DNA from: Prochlorococcus sp. AG-347-M23
GTDB lineage: Bacteria > Cyanobacteriota > Cyanobacteriia > PCC-6307 > Cyanobiaceae
Direction: 5' to 3'
Length of the DNA: 64,000 nucleotides
NCBI GenBank assembly: GCA_003278855.1
Contig: QCCU01000009.1
Coordinates: 1 to 64,000 of the forward strand
Part shown: piece after piece, positions 8,918 through 18,406 of the stretch
Numbering within the stretch: position 1 is the stretch's first letter
Layout of the letters: every line of letters begins with the position of its first letter
Position numbers and translations under genes: made by a program
Notes under the pieces: generated by a model
What the model was told of the DNA's origin: nothing
Databases searched by the model: none
Seen by the model: only the letters and a program-made list of their open reading frames with translations

Positions 8918-8980
8918 TCATTAATTAAATTAGCTAAGTTTAAAATATTTAGATTTTCTTTAAAGAAATTGAAAAATTAA

Positions 8981-9054
8981 GGGCATGTAGCTCAGTTGGA
9001 TAGAGCATCAGATTCCGGTTCTGAGAGTCGGGGGTTCAAATCCCTCCATGCTCG
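8981..9054 (+). tRNA. tRNA-Arg (anticodon CCG)
   Basis: A full cloverleaf can be drawn. The acceptor stem GGGCATG pairs with CATGCTC, with one G-T pair. The D arm is GCTC...GAGC. The anticodon stem TCAGA/TCTGA carries the loop TTCCGGT with CCG in the centre. The T arm contains GTTCAAAT. The CCA end is not encoded. It reads CGG codons. It diverges from recF and is convergent with the 9066-9512 gene, 11 bases away. Confidence 0.95.
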
Positions 9055-9065
9055 TAAAATGATTT

Positions 9066-9512
9066 TTAAAGTTTATATCCCATTACTCTTATTCCATTTG
9101 GATCTAGTATAAATCCATTTTCCTCTAAACTTAAAAACGAAGATACTGGAGCCTGTACAGAAATACTGCATCCAGGCATTTCTCTATTTATTTTTTCAAG
9201 AGTTACTTGAAGCAATATTGAATAATAAAGTTGCTGATTATTCCCTGGCAATGCACTTAAATTCCACAAGTTAGCATTCAATCCCCTGTCTGAGGTAACC
9301 CTTACAAAGCCATATAATTTATTCTTTAATTCATTCTGTATGGTAAAAAAGAAATTACTTTTCTGAATAGCATCAGAAAGAGGTTTTATTGGAAACGTCT
9401 CACAACCGCAATTTGCTAAAAGTTTATTAACTTCTTTAGCTAATGGAATTTGAGAAGAGTTAACAAAATAACCTTCTGGGAGAACAAGATTTTTTTTAGA
9501 AAAATACTGCAA
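9066..9512 (-). CDS. Small GNAT-like conserved protein
   Basis: The protein has 148 residues. The middle (KLYGFVRVTSDRGLNANLWNLSALPG) followed by a helix and then ENGFILDPNGIRVMGYKL resembles an acetyltransferase-fold core with an arrest before the last strand. I cannot see a clear acetyl-CoA R/QxxGxG/A loop, so activity is doubtful. The stop of ppc lies 3 bases upstream on the same strand, so the two are probably cotranscribed. No signal peptide or membrane helix is seen. The function is not known. Confidence 0.7.
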   Translation of the reverse strand: MQYFSKKNLVLPEGYFVNSSQIPLAKEVNKLLANCGCETFPIKPLSDAIQKSNFFFTIQNELKNKLYGFVRVTSDRGLNANLWNLSALPGNNQQLYYSILLQVTLEKINREMPGCSISVQAPVSSFLSLEENGFILDPNGIRVMGYKL

Positions 9513-9515
9513 TTA

Positions 9516-12485
9516 TCAACCTGTATTTCTCATGCCAGCTGCTATTCCATTAATAGTTAAAAGCGCTCCCCTCAATAGTTCACTTCTGCTGTAAGCCCTT
9601 CTAGATTCATCTTTATCTATCATAAATTCGCTTATTGGAGGTTGTCTTGTCTGGTCTCTTAATCTTCTAAGAAGTGAAACCTGCAAAAACCCTAATGGAA
9701 TAATTGTCTTATTTCTCAAGCTTACTGATGATTTCAAGTCTCTATCAGATTCTAGGAGCTTATTTTTACCAGTAATTTCAAGTATTAAAGATTTTGTAAG
9801 ATTATATTCCTTAGAAATTACTTGAAAAATATCATCAAAAGAATCCTTATTTTCTTTACTGCCAAGAGTATCAACATAATATCTAGCAACTTCCAAATCC
9901 ACCTTAGATAATGTCATTTCTACCTTAGAAATGAGCATCCTAAAAAATGGCCATCTTTGATGCAGAACTCTTAATAATTCAAGTTGTTGTGGATCTGAAT
10001 TTAATTCAGATGATAATGCAGTGCCTACTCCAAACCAACTTGGTAAAAGAAATCTACTTTGTGTCCAACCAAATACCCATGGAATAGCTCTTAAACTTGA
10101 CAAATCTTTTGCACCTTTTTTTCTTCTAGCAGGCCTACTAGATATCTGTAATTTACTTATTTCTTCTATTGGAGTGACCTCTTGAAAGAAATTTAACAGA
10201 TCAGGATTCTCATGCACTAATTTTCTGTAATGAGATCTTGATGTTTCTGCCAGCCTAGACATTAATTGATTCCATTCTGGAGTAGCGTCAAGTCTATTAT
10301 TTACCAAACTATTTTGAATTACCGCTGTAGTTACAGTCTCAAGATTGTACAAAGCCAGTTCGGGAAGACTATATTTAGAAGCTAAAACTTCACCTTGTTC
10401 TGTTATTTTTATTCGCCCTTTTAAAGTGCCGCTTGGTTGAGCCAATATTGCCTGATAGGCAGGGCCTCCTCCTCTCCCTACAGAACCACCTCTTCCATGA
10501 AAAAGTCTTAGCAATATATTATTTCTACTTGAGAGATTTTGAAGAGCTATTTGGGCTCTATGAATTTCCCAATTACTAGAAACAAAACCTGAATCTTTAT
10601 TGCTATCAGAATATCCAAGCATTAATTCTTGCAGAGGTTTAAAAGATTCTCCTACTTTTGGCAATAATGATCTATAAAAATCTAATTTAAACAACTTTTC
10701 CATTACTTCTGGTGCTCTTTTAAGGTCTTCCACAGTTTCAAAAAGAGGTACAACTAATAATTTTGACTTTTGTGAATTTTGATCAAGAAGTCCCATTTCT
10801 TTTGCCAGTAAGAGAACTTCAAGCAAATCTGATGCACTATGACTCATTGAAATTACATAAGAATGACAAATGCGACTTCCAAATTCTTGCTGTAGTCTCT
10901 TAACCATTTTAAAAACTGAAAAAGTTTCTTCTGTAGTTTTTGTCCAGTTAACGTCAGATGGAATTAAAGGCCTTTTTGTATTCAATTCATCTATAAGCCA
11001 TTTAATTTTCTCTTCCTCAGACATTTGGTCATATTGAAAAGATAAATCAAGATAATTTGTAAGCTCTTGTATAGCGTCACTATGCCTTGTACTCTCTTGA
11101 CGAATATCTAAACTTGCTAAAGAAAATCCAAAAATATGAACCTGAGTAAGTAAAGTATTTACGGACTCACAAGTTAAATCTGTACTAATCAAGCTATTTT
11201 TAATTAGTTCGAGATCATAAGTAAATTCGTTTACTGACTTGTAATATAAGTTTTCAACTTTATCTAGATTTTTGTTATCAATTTCTCCCTCCAAGTCAAA
11301 TTTCCACCCACTATCAGCTAATAAATTATTTCTTTCTTGTGTTAACCTTAGTTTTTCTAAAATATAACTTAATTTTAATCTGTAGGGTTCTGATCTATAC
11401 CTTGTAGCTCTAGCTTCATATATTTCAGGGAACTTAACCCTATCAGTTTCGAGTGACTCCAATAGGGAAGAACTGACTTGACTCCATTGCATCGACACAC
11501 TTAATTGATCTCTAAGATTAGACGTCGCAATAATATATCTTTCCAACATCAACTGCCTTTGATAGCAAGCAGTTCTCCATGTTATATCCGGAGTGACCGA
11601 TGGATTACCGTCCCTATCAGAGCCTACCCATGAACCGAAGTTACAGAAAGATTCTGAGGGCAACTGAACATCTGGATAATTTTCGGTAAGTGCTTCAGCG
11701 ATCCTGCCCCTCAATTGAGGCATCGCATTAAATAAAACTTGCTGAAAATAATGCAAAGCGTAATCAACTTCATCTAAAACTGAAGGTTTAAATTGATGCA
11801 ATTCATCTGTTCTCCACCAAAGTCTTACTTCCTCTTTTAATTGGGTTTTTAGAGAAATTTTTTCTTCTTTTATTAGAAATTGCTCATTCTGTATTTTTTT
11901 TAACAAGTTTGCTACTCTTGTTTGCTTATGTCTAATCGTATGTCTTACGATCTCGGTCGGATGTGCAGTAAAAACTAAACGAATATCCATTTCCTGCAAT
12001 AACTCCTCTAATTTTCCTGGTGGTACATTTAATTTCCTTAGCCTGTAAAATAATTCTCTAAAAGTTACTGGAGCATTTTGCCTAGCTAATGCTGGGGCAA
12101 AAGGATCAAGATTGTCGGGCGATTTTTGAACATCCTTATTGGTAAAGCTTTGAATATATCTATCTTCCTCAACTCTTTGTTCCAAGATATTCACGAGTTG
12201 AAAATATAATGAAAACGCCCTTGCTGCTGCTATAGATTCTGCTAAATCCATAGAATTTACAATATCAACTATTTCATTTTTAAAAGTTTTTGAACTATCA
12301 CCATCAATTTGTTTTGAATAACTTAATTCTTTAAGCTGTATCAATCTCTCTGCTTGATCATGTGGGCATTCTTCTCTGAGCACAGATTCCCAGAGATCTT
12401 CAATTAAAAGACGATTTTTATCAAGTGGATCATTGTTACTTATCAGATCCACGTTATTATTTTTTACCTGTCGAAAAGATTCCAT
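9516..12485 (-). CDS. ppc: Phosphoenolpyruvate carboxylase
   Basis: PEP carboxylase fixes bicarbonate onto PEP to make oxaloacetate, the main route refilling the incomplete cyanobacterial TCA cycle. The 989 residues carry the catalytic-His motif [13 protein letters not shown] (about residues 170-182). They also carry [22 protein letters not shown], the [14 protein letters not shown] glycine loop, [17 protein letters not shown], and the C-terminal MRNTG. All expected catalytic blocks appear intact. It heads a likely transcript that ends with the GNAT-like gene. A 61-base gap separates it from gshA upstream. Confidence 0.97.
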   Translation of the reverse strand: MESFRQVKNNNVDLISNNDPLDKNRLLIEDLWESVLREECPHDQAERLIQLKELSYSKQIDGDSSKTFKNEIVDIVNSMDLAESIAAARAFSLYFQLVNILEQRVEEDRYIQSFTNKDVQKSPDNLDPFAPALARQNAPVTFRELFYRLRKLNVPPGKLEELLQEMDIRLVFTAHPTEIVRHTIRHKQTRVANLLKKIQNEQFLIKEEKISLKTQLKEEVRLWWRTDELHQFKPSVLDEVDYALHYFQQVLFNAMPQLRGRIAEALTENYPDVQLPSESFCNFGSWVGSDRDGNPSVTPDITWRTACYQRQLMLERYIIATSNLRDQLSVSMQWSQVSSSLLESLETDRVKFPEIYEARATRYRSEPYRLKLSYILEKLRLTQERNNLLADSGWKFDLEGEIDNKNLDKVENLYYKSVNEFTYDLELIKNSLISTDLTCESVNTLLTQVHIFGFSLASLDIRQESTRHSDAIQELTNYLDLSFQYDQMSEEEKIKWLIDELNTKRPLIPSDVNWTKTTEETFSVFKMVKRLQQEFGSRICHSYVISMSHSASDLLEVLLLAKEMGLLDQNSQKSKLLVVPLFETVEDLKRAPEVMEKLFKLDFYRSLLPKVGESFKPLQELMLGYSDSNKDSGFVSSNWEIHRAQIALQNLSSRNNILLRLFHGRGGSVGRGGGPAYQAILAQPSGTLKGRIKITEQGEVLASKYSLPELALYNLETVTTAVIQNSLVNNRLDATPEWNQLMSRLAETSRSHYRKLVHENPDLLNFFQEVTPIEEISKLQISSRPARRKKGAKDLSSLRAIPWVFGWTQSRFLLPSWFGVGTALSSELNSDPQQLELLRVLHQRWPFFRMLISKVEMTLSKVDLEVARYYVDTLGSKENKDSFDDIFQVISKEYNLTKSLILEITGKNKLLESDRDLKSSVSLRNKTIIPLGFLQVSLLRRLRDQTRQPPISEFMIDKDESRRAYSRSELLRGALLTINGIAAGMRNTG

Positions 12486-12546
12486 ATAATCATTATGTCA
12501 CAAGTGAAAATGTTCAGATCAAAGTTTATTTAAATTATCAAACATT

Positions 12547-13656
12547 CTAGGCCTCACTCCTAATCATATCTTCGATAGAAATTTTCATTATCTGCTCAAT
12601 AGAAAGCCCTTTTTCATATTGATTAATCCATTTCATAGATTGATTGCCTTCTTCAAGCACTTTATAGATAGGATCTAAAAGATTTTTCATACCAAAATTT
12701 TCTGCTGTAGATGATAAATCTGATAATAAGCTTTGAATCCATTCTCTACAAATTACTTTTTTACCATCTTGCCAGTTAATTAACTCTGAATTCAGACTAT
12801 CTTTAGCAGCATTAATTTCATTTTGATCACATATTTCTGACAACTCATCCATAGAAAAAATACTAGCATTCATAGGATCTAAGGTATTTATATTTTCAAA
12901 AAGATTTAAAATCCTTAGTTCTATCATGGCTGTTATCCCTAACAGCAAATGAATATCGTGAACAAAATCACAAATTCTTAATTCCAAACGATCAAGAATC
13001 AAAGGTCTTTGAGGACCATTTGGTCGGATTGAGGACCAAAAATGCCTAATATTTTGCATGTTTTTATTAGATATATTTTCCTCAATCCAGTCGATATAAG
13101 AATTATGATTTACAAAAAAAGGAACCCTATTAGGTGTTTTAGGAAACTGGATCCATCTTTGAGAGTGATTATTCGTAATTTTATTATTTAAAAAAGGTGA
13201 ACTAGCACTTAATGATAGATATAGAGCAGCCTCAGATCTTATAAGTCTTATAGCTGTAAAAAGTTTATCTAAATCATCTATTCCTATGTTTATATGAACA
13301 CTTGAAGTTGCAATAGATATTCCATAATTATCTTGAATAAATTGATGATAGACGTTGTCAATATCAGATCTTTGAAATTGAATATCGTGCTTAAAACAAA
13401 GAGTGGATGAAGGAATGATTGTTAAATTTTTAGTATTTAGCCACTGCCTTAACTTTTTTCTTGGAGTTATTAATTTCTCATATAAAGTACCATAGTCTTT
13501 TTGAGGCGTTGTTATGTATTCAACGTTTCTGTTATCTGGCTCTTTTACAAAATTAGGAAATTTTTTCTCAATTTCAGCCGAAATACCAATATGAGAATTT
13601 AAAGAACCCGTGAAAAGTTCCACCTCAAAACCCTTATAAAGATTATTTTTACTCAT
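12547..13656 (-). CDS. gshA: Glutamate-cysteine ligase, cyanobacterial type
   Basis: This enzyme catalyses the first step of glutathione synthesis. Recognisable segments are the N-terminal KGFEVELFTG, PDNRNVEYITTP (about 38-49), a central SVHINIGI, and LDRLELRICDFVHDIHLLLG (about 220-240). These match the cyanobacterial GCS2-like family rather than E. coli GshA. The length of 369 residues fits. The ATG directly abuts the TAA of trpE (13657), so the two are very probably translationally coupled. No gshB is seen in the window. Confidence 0.85.
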   Translation of the reverse strand: MSKNNLYKGFEVELFTGSLNSHIGISAEIEKKFPNFVKEPDNRNVEYITTPQKDYGTLYEKLITPRKKLRQWLNTKNLTIIPSSTLCFKHDIQFQRSDIDNVYHQFIQDNYGISIATSSVHINIGIDDLDKLFTAIRLIRSEAALYLSLSASSPFLNNKITNNHSQRWIQFPKTPNRVPFFVNHNSYIDWIEENISNKNMQNIRHFWSSIRPNGPQRPLILDRLELRICDFVHDIHLLLGITAMIELRILNLFENINTLDPMNASIFSMDELSEICDQNEINAAKDSLNSELINWQDGKKVICREWIQSLLSDLSSTAENFGMKNLLDPIYKVLEEGNQSMKWINQYEKGLSIEQIMKISIEDMIRSEA

Positions 13657-15177
13657 TTATTTCTCCAAGCAGGCTAATGCTTTAAGTATTCCCTTTGCTT
13701 TATTTATCGTCTCTTGATATTCATTTTCAGGAAAAGAATCAGCAACTATTCCAGCTCCTGCTTGCACTGATACATCATATTTCCCATCTCTTGAGGGTTT
13801 AACTATCATGGTTCTTATTGTAATTGCTGTATTTAATGCACCATTAATATCAACAGATCCGTAAACACCAGCATAAGGTCCTCTAGCATCTTTTTCAAAG
13901 TGCTTAATCAATTGCATAGCTCTTATTTTTGGGGCGCCAGTTACTGTCCCCGCGGGAAAGGATGCTTTGAGCAAATCCCATACATCAGCATTATTTTTTA
14001 AGATTCCCTGCACTTCACTCACTATATGCATAACGTGTGAATATTTTTCTATAACCATTAAATCCTTGACCTTCACAGTACCAATTTCACAAACTCTTCC
14101 AAGATCATTTCTTCCAAGATCAATTAGCATTACATGCTCAGCTATTTCTTTTGGATCTTTTAATAAATCCTTTTCTAATTCTAAGTCTTGTTGATTATCA
14201 AGACCTCTCGGTCTTGTACCAGCTATTGGTCTTAAGCTTGCAACAATCTGATTATTTTTATTTTTTTCAGCTTTAACCATTACTTCTGGACTTGAACCTA
14301 TCAGATACCATGATCCAAAATCAAAAAATGACATGTAAGGAGATGGATTAACCATCCTCAAACTTCTATATAAATTAAAGGGATCATTATTGACTTGAGT
14401 TTGAAATCTCTGACTTATAACTATTTGAAAGATATCTCCCTTTCTTATGTATTCTTTAGCAGAGAGAACAGCATCCTCAAAATCTTTTTTTTCCCAATTA
14501 CTTTCTAAATCTAAATTCAAATTCTCGTTTTCATTCCAATCTAAAAACTCATTTTCTTTAAGAGGAACTTTCATTAAATTTCTAGTTTTCTGAATTTTAG
14601 AAATTGAGTTTAGATATAATTCTTCAATCGAGGACTCTTTTAAAGAAGTTGTATCTGCATAAACCACTGCAGTAATACATCTTTTTATTTGATCAAAAAC
14701 AACTAACTGATCAAAAAACATCCAGGAACCATAAGGGATATTGTTTTCTGGTATTTGATTTATTGGAACGCTTGGTTCTATTCGATTTATTAATTCATAA
14801 CCCCAAGAGCCATATAACTGACCAATTGATGGTAAATCATCCAGCATGGTTGACTTATATTCCTTTGTCCAACTCCTCAAAATATCAAAAGGATCGCCTC
14901 TATGAGTTTCAGTTTTGCCATTATTCCAAGTTTTAACTATTTCTTCTCCATTACAGATGGCTTCCCAAAGAGGTTTAGTGGCAACAATACTCCATCTACC
15001 CAAACTTTCCCCACCTTCAACAGATTCAAGAAAAACACCATGGGAATCGCTTGAAGATAATTTTAACCAAGTCGATAACGGAGTCTCTAAATCTGCTGGC
15101 CAAGTTTCAACTATAGGTATAAAATTTTTACCTTCTTTGTAAGCCTTTAAAAAACTATCTTTTTGTGAGCTGATCAT
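13657..15177 (-). CDS. trpE: Anthranilate synthase component I
   Basis: TrpE converts chorismate to anthranilate with ammonia supplied by TrpG. The 506 residues contain the chorismate-binding blocks GDIFQIVISQRF, SPEVMVK, LRPIAGTRPRG, LIDLGRNDLGRVCEIGTVKV, and FPAGTVTGAPKIRAMQLI. The N-terminal half includes LESVEGGESLGRWSI, the usual tryptophan feedback region (LESxxxG). The glutaminase partner is not in this window and is not fused here. psaD lies 59 bases upstream on the same strand. Confidence 0.96.
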   Translation of the reverse strand: MISSQKDSFLKAYKEGKNFIPIVETWPADLETPLSTWLKLSSSDSHGVFLESVEGGESLGRWSIVATKPLWEAICNGEEIVKTWNNGKTETHRGDPFDILRSWTKEYKSTMLDDLPSIGQLYGSWGYELINRIEPSVPINQIPENNIPYGSWMFFDQLVVFDQIKRCITAVVYADTTSLKESSIEELYLNSISKIQKTRNLMKVPLKENEFLDWNENENLNLDLESNWEKKDFEDAVLSAKEYIRKGDIFQIVISQRFQTQVNNDPFNLYRSLRMVNPSPYMSFFDFGSWYLIGSSPEVMVKAEKNKNNQIVASLRPIAGTRPRGLDNQQDLELEKDLLKDPKEIAEHVMLIDLGRNDLGRVCEIGTVKVKDLMVIEKYSHVMHIVSEVQGILKNNADVWDLLKASFPAGTVTGAPKIRAMQLIKHFEKDARGPYAGVYGSVDINGALNTAITIRTMIVKPSRDGKYDVSVQAGAGIVADSFPENEYQETINKAKGILKALACLEK

Positions 15178-15236
15178 ATTAATAATGTCAGCCCAAATTA
15201 TAATTATTTTCTTCTTTTATATCAACTTTAAAGAAG

Positions 15237-15659
15237 TTAATCAAAAGTATTCTTAGTTGTAAATTTCAAACCAGCTGGATTAGGATTCTCACCTATTCTT
15301 CTAGGATTATGACCTACTTTCTCTCTGCCTTCATTTACTTTTTCAGGGAAAACACCATCTTTGGGGTGTAAAAATTCAATATCACCACCTGGAAAAATGC
15401 GGTAGATTTTAAAATCTTCAATTCTTGGTTTGAAAGCTCTTAATTGTGTCCCTAATGCAAGACATTGTTCCTTTCTAGCAAAGTACATTAAATTATCACC
15501 TTCATGCATTATGGCCGCTCCACCGGTGGGCAATTCAAATGCTTGTTCCTTAGAACTTTTCCATACAATTGCATATTTTTCTTCGGTTTCTGCTGAGTTT
15601 AATAAACCCCCAGTACTTCCTATATGCTTTGGAAATTGACCAACTAAAGTTTCAGTCAT
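15237..15659 (-). CDS. psaD: Photosystem I subunit II (ferredoxin docking)
   Basis: PsaD sits on the stromal face of photosystem I, holds PsaC in place and docks ferredoxin. The 140 residues include [18 protein letters not shown], the basic stretch [16 protein letters not shown], and the C-terminal [31 protein letters not shown] region, split here by family knowledge into the PsaC-clamping tail. It is highly conserved and full length. It probably has its own strong promoter in the 111 bases upstream, but I could not identify a convincing RpaB (HLR1) box there. Confidence 0.98.
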   Translation of the reverse strand: MTETLVGQFPKHIGSTGGLLNSAETEEKYAIVWKSSKEQAFELPTGGAAIMHEGDNLMYFARKEQCLALGTQLRAFKPRIEDFKIYRIFPGGDIEFLHPKDGVFPEKVNEGREKVGHNPRRIGENPNPAGLKFTTKNTFD

Positions 15660-15770
15660 CCTAGATTTTGAGTTATTTCTAATAAGAAACTAGCATTCAT
15701 ATTTTGCAAAATTCAAAATTCATAACAAATTTTCTACATTATTTAATATATGAAAAACTTGTTTCTCTTT

Positions 15771-17135
15771 TTATACTGAATCTGAAATCGGAAAAAATAC
15801 TGTCAAGCCTGTATCACGTCTTTGTGTGACATGCCCTCCTAAACTAGCTAACAACTTTTGAGTAGCATTTTGACTCAGTTGTAAACTTCCAGTCTGCGGG
15901 TTCCAATTTAAAACAGGGCCAATATCAGAACCGTAATCTTTTTTTAGATTTTCTTTTTGATTGTTATCTGATTTTTGTACTTTAAGTTGAAGTTTGAGTT
16001 TTTGACCAGCTGGTCTTAATTCTAAAATTAATGTACTACCTTCTTTTAATCCTCTAGTATTTTTATCAATTAATCCTCTTAACATTAATTCTAATTTTTC
16101 AGAATCACTCAAAATTTGTGGAAGTTGTTTGGGGATATCTATCTTCAAAGAAATACCACGTCGGTTTAATTGTTTATTCCATAAAGGAGCAAGCTTTTTG
16201 AAAATTTCGGATAAATTAATTTTCGCCAAGTTATTCAATGATGGCACTTCATTACCAACTAATTCTGCTGCATTAAAGATTAAACCAAACCTATCAATTT
16301 GTTCATTACATTCATTATCTATTTGAATTAAACGATTTCTCATTGATTCATCCATTTTATATTTTTTTAAAGTAGAACTTATTAAGGTTCTTATTGTTGC
16401 CAAGGGAGTTCTTACTTCATGAGAAATTGCACGTAATAATTTTGCTTCAGTTATTTGCACATTTTTTTCATCATTTTTCACAGAATTCCGTATGTTATGG
16501 TTAGGCGTAATATTTGCTAATTTTGCCGATAATATTGGCCAAAATAATTTTTCAAATTGATTATTAACATTAAGATTACCTAAGTTATTGATTACATTAC
16601 GAAATTTTACTCCTTCCTCATAATTTTCTTGATTTAATTTTGCATGCATTAACTCAATTGAAAGTTTAAGGCTCTCTTCATCACACTTCATTAATAGAAT
16701 TTTCTTATCTTTTTCTCCTACAATTGATAATACGCATTGAAAATTTGGAGTGATTATCATCAAAAAAGGTTCATAGCCATCTTCTTGACAAAGGTTTAAG
16801 ACTTTATAATTACTAATTAAATCGAAATCGTTTTTTATCTTTTCTGAATTATTGACTGGTAAAAAACCTGCATTCTCATTTTGAAAGTATGGAAACCCCT
16901 CAGGAGACCAAAGCCATCCATGAAGTTGATTTAAAAATTTTTTATCATTAAAAGCTGGCAAAGGCGAGGCAACCCATATCCCCCCCTGTTTATAATTCTG
17001 AGAAAGGAAATCTTTTTGAATAACTTCTAAAGAAGCCCACCACATTCTTCTGGATGTATCATCATCTACATATATGTTTTTAACTCCTTTAATCAAAAGC
17101 TCTTGAATTTTTTTTATAGTTATTTGTGATTTCAT
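15771..17135 (-). CDS. Sensor histidine kinase with a degenerate ATP-binding domain
   Basis: The phosphoacceptor box LLRAISHEVRTPLATIRTLI places the His at about residue 239. The N-terminal 200 residues are a soluble sensor-like domain with no transmembrane helix, possibly DICT-like. In the C-terminal domain, the usual N-box Asn is replaced in LMLRGLIDKNTRG. The G1 motif DxGxG is reduced to DIGPVLNWNPQTG, so ATP binding may be weak. The ATG at 17135 overlaps the rodA stop by one base (TGATG), indicating translational coupling. No response regulator is adjacent. A regulatory role linked to cell-wall growth is only inferred from position. Confidence 0.8.
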   Translation of the reverse strand: MKSQITIKKIQELLIKGVKNIYVDDDTSRRMWWASLEVIQKDFLSQNYKQGGIWVASPLPAFNDKKFLNQLHGWLWSPEGFPYFQNENAGFLPVNNSEKIKNDFDLISNYKVLNLCQEDGYEPFLMIITPNFQCVLSIVGEKDKKILLMKCDEESLKLSIELMHAKLNQENYEEGVKFRNVINNLGNLNVNNQFEKLFWPILSAKLANITPNHNIRNSVKNDEKNVQITEAKLLRAISHEVRTPLATIRTLISSTLKKYKMDESMRNRLIQIDNECNEQIDRFGLIFNAAELVGNEVPSLNNLAKINLSEIFKKLAPLWNKQLNRRGISLKIDIPKQLPQILSDSEKLELMLRGLIDKNTRGLKEGSTLILELRPAGQKLKLQLKVQKSDNNQKENLKKDYGSDIGPVLNWNPQTGSLQLSQNATQKLLASLGGHVTQRRDTGLTVFFPISDSV

Positions 17136-18403
17136 CAAATTCTTTGTGATCTAGAACGTTTTAATATAGATAAAACAAATCCAATAGATATAAAATTAGT
17201 TAACAATGACGTTCGACCATAGCTCATAAAAGGAAGGGGAATTCCTGTAACTGGTCCTAATCCAATAGTCATAAATAAGTTAATAATTATTTGGAATAAA
17301 AAAGTTGAGGCTATTCCAATAACAATTAGAGATTCAAAGTTAGTCCTGGCAATTGTTGCAGTATTAATAAGTTTTTTAATTAAAAAAAAGAACAAAAATA
17401 AAACTACTATGCACCCCACAAAACCCAATTCTTCGCCTAAAGCACTGAATATAAAATCAGTATGTTGTTCTGGTATAAATTGCAAATTAGTCAGCTTACC
17501 TTTTAGCAAACCAGTCCCAAATAATCCTCCAGAACCAATTGCAATTTGACTCTGTATCAAATGATATCCACCACCTAATGGATCTCTATTTGGATCTAAA
17601 AATAAAACTAATCTATCTTTTTGATATTCTTTTAAGCCATATTGCCACAAAATTGGTGTCAATTTTGCCACTAATAAATGAAAAGAAATAGCGATAGCAG
17701 GAAAAATAATTTTCTTTCTCGAAGATCTATAAGCAAGATATCCTATTAATGGAATCCAGAAAACAAGAAGAGTTGGTAAGGTCAAATACAATATAGAAGT
17801 GACAAGACAAAATACTAATATCAAAATCCACTCTATGGGCATTTGCGACCAATAGAGCATCACACCTGTCAAAACAAGTAAAACTAAAGAGGTACCTAAG
17901 TCCGGCTGAAAGAAAACCAATAACCAAGGAATAGCTACTACTAATAAGGGCAACATTAAGTCTTTTATTGAGCAAATTATTTTCTTGTCGAGTAGTAAAG
18001 CAAGAGTTAATACAGTACTTAGTTTAGCTACTTCTGAAGGCTGAAAAGAAAAGATGCCTAAGTTTAACCACCTTTGAGCTCCAGAAACTGATATCCCAAA
18101 AAAATATATTAGTAATAAGGATATTAAAGTACAAAAATAAAATGGTACCAAATACTTTCTTAGTCTCTCTAACGGTATATAAGAAATAAAAAATGCTAAA
18201 AAATAACCTAAAAAACCAGTAAGAATATGATTTAAATAATTCGATACTAAAAAATCACCCTGAATACTTTTTATTAATAAACCCGAAATAATAACCAAAA
18301 ACAGGGGAATAATAAGTACCGGAGAAAATAAAAAACCTCTCTTAAAGTTTTCTTTTTTTAGGAAAAATCCTCTCTTATTTAATAAAGAAATTCTCCTAAA
18401 CAT
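17135..18403 (-). CDS. rodA: Rod-shape SEDS peptidoglycan glycosyltransferase
   Basis: RodA polymerises glycan strands during side-wall growth together with a PBP2 transpeptidase. Ten or so hydrophobic helices are visible. The family blocks are SGAQRWLNLGIFSFQPSE (about 108-125), FFQPDLGTSLV with the catalytic Asp, the loop QSQIAIGSGGLFGTGLLKG, PEQHTDFIFSALGEE, and the C-terminal GIPLPFMSYGRTSLLTN. I choose the ATG at 18403 over a TTG one codon earlier. It follows mrp by 3 bases and overlaps the kinase start by one base. Confidence 0.95.
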   Translation of the reverse strand: MFRRISLLNKRGFFLKKENFKRGFLFSPVLIIPLFLVIISGLLIKSIQGDFLVSNYLNHILTGFLGYFLAFFISYIPLERLRKYLVPFYFCTLISLLLIYFFGISVSGAQRWLNLGIFSFQPSEVAKLSTVLTLALLLDKKIICSIKDLMLPLLVVAIPWLLVFFQPDLGTSLVLLVLTGVMLYWSQMPIEWILILVFCLVTSILYLTLPTLLVFWIPLIGYLAYRSSRKKIIFPAIAISFHLLVAKLTPILWQYGLKEYQKDRLVLFLDPNRDPLGGGYHLIQSQIAIGSGGLFGTGLLKGKLTNLQFIPEQHTDFIFSALGEELGFVGCIVVLFLFFFLIKKLINTATIARTNFESLIVIGIASTFLFQIIINLFMTIGLGPVTGIPLPFMSYGRTSLLTNFISIGFVLSILKRSRSQRI

Positions 18404-18406
18404 CAA

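Noticed and set aside
15660-15770. RpaB HLR1 box before psaD
   Set aside because: No pair of TTACA-like repeats with the right spacing is visible. A weaker site cannot be ruled out by eye.
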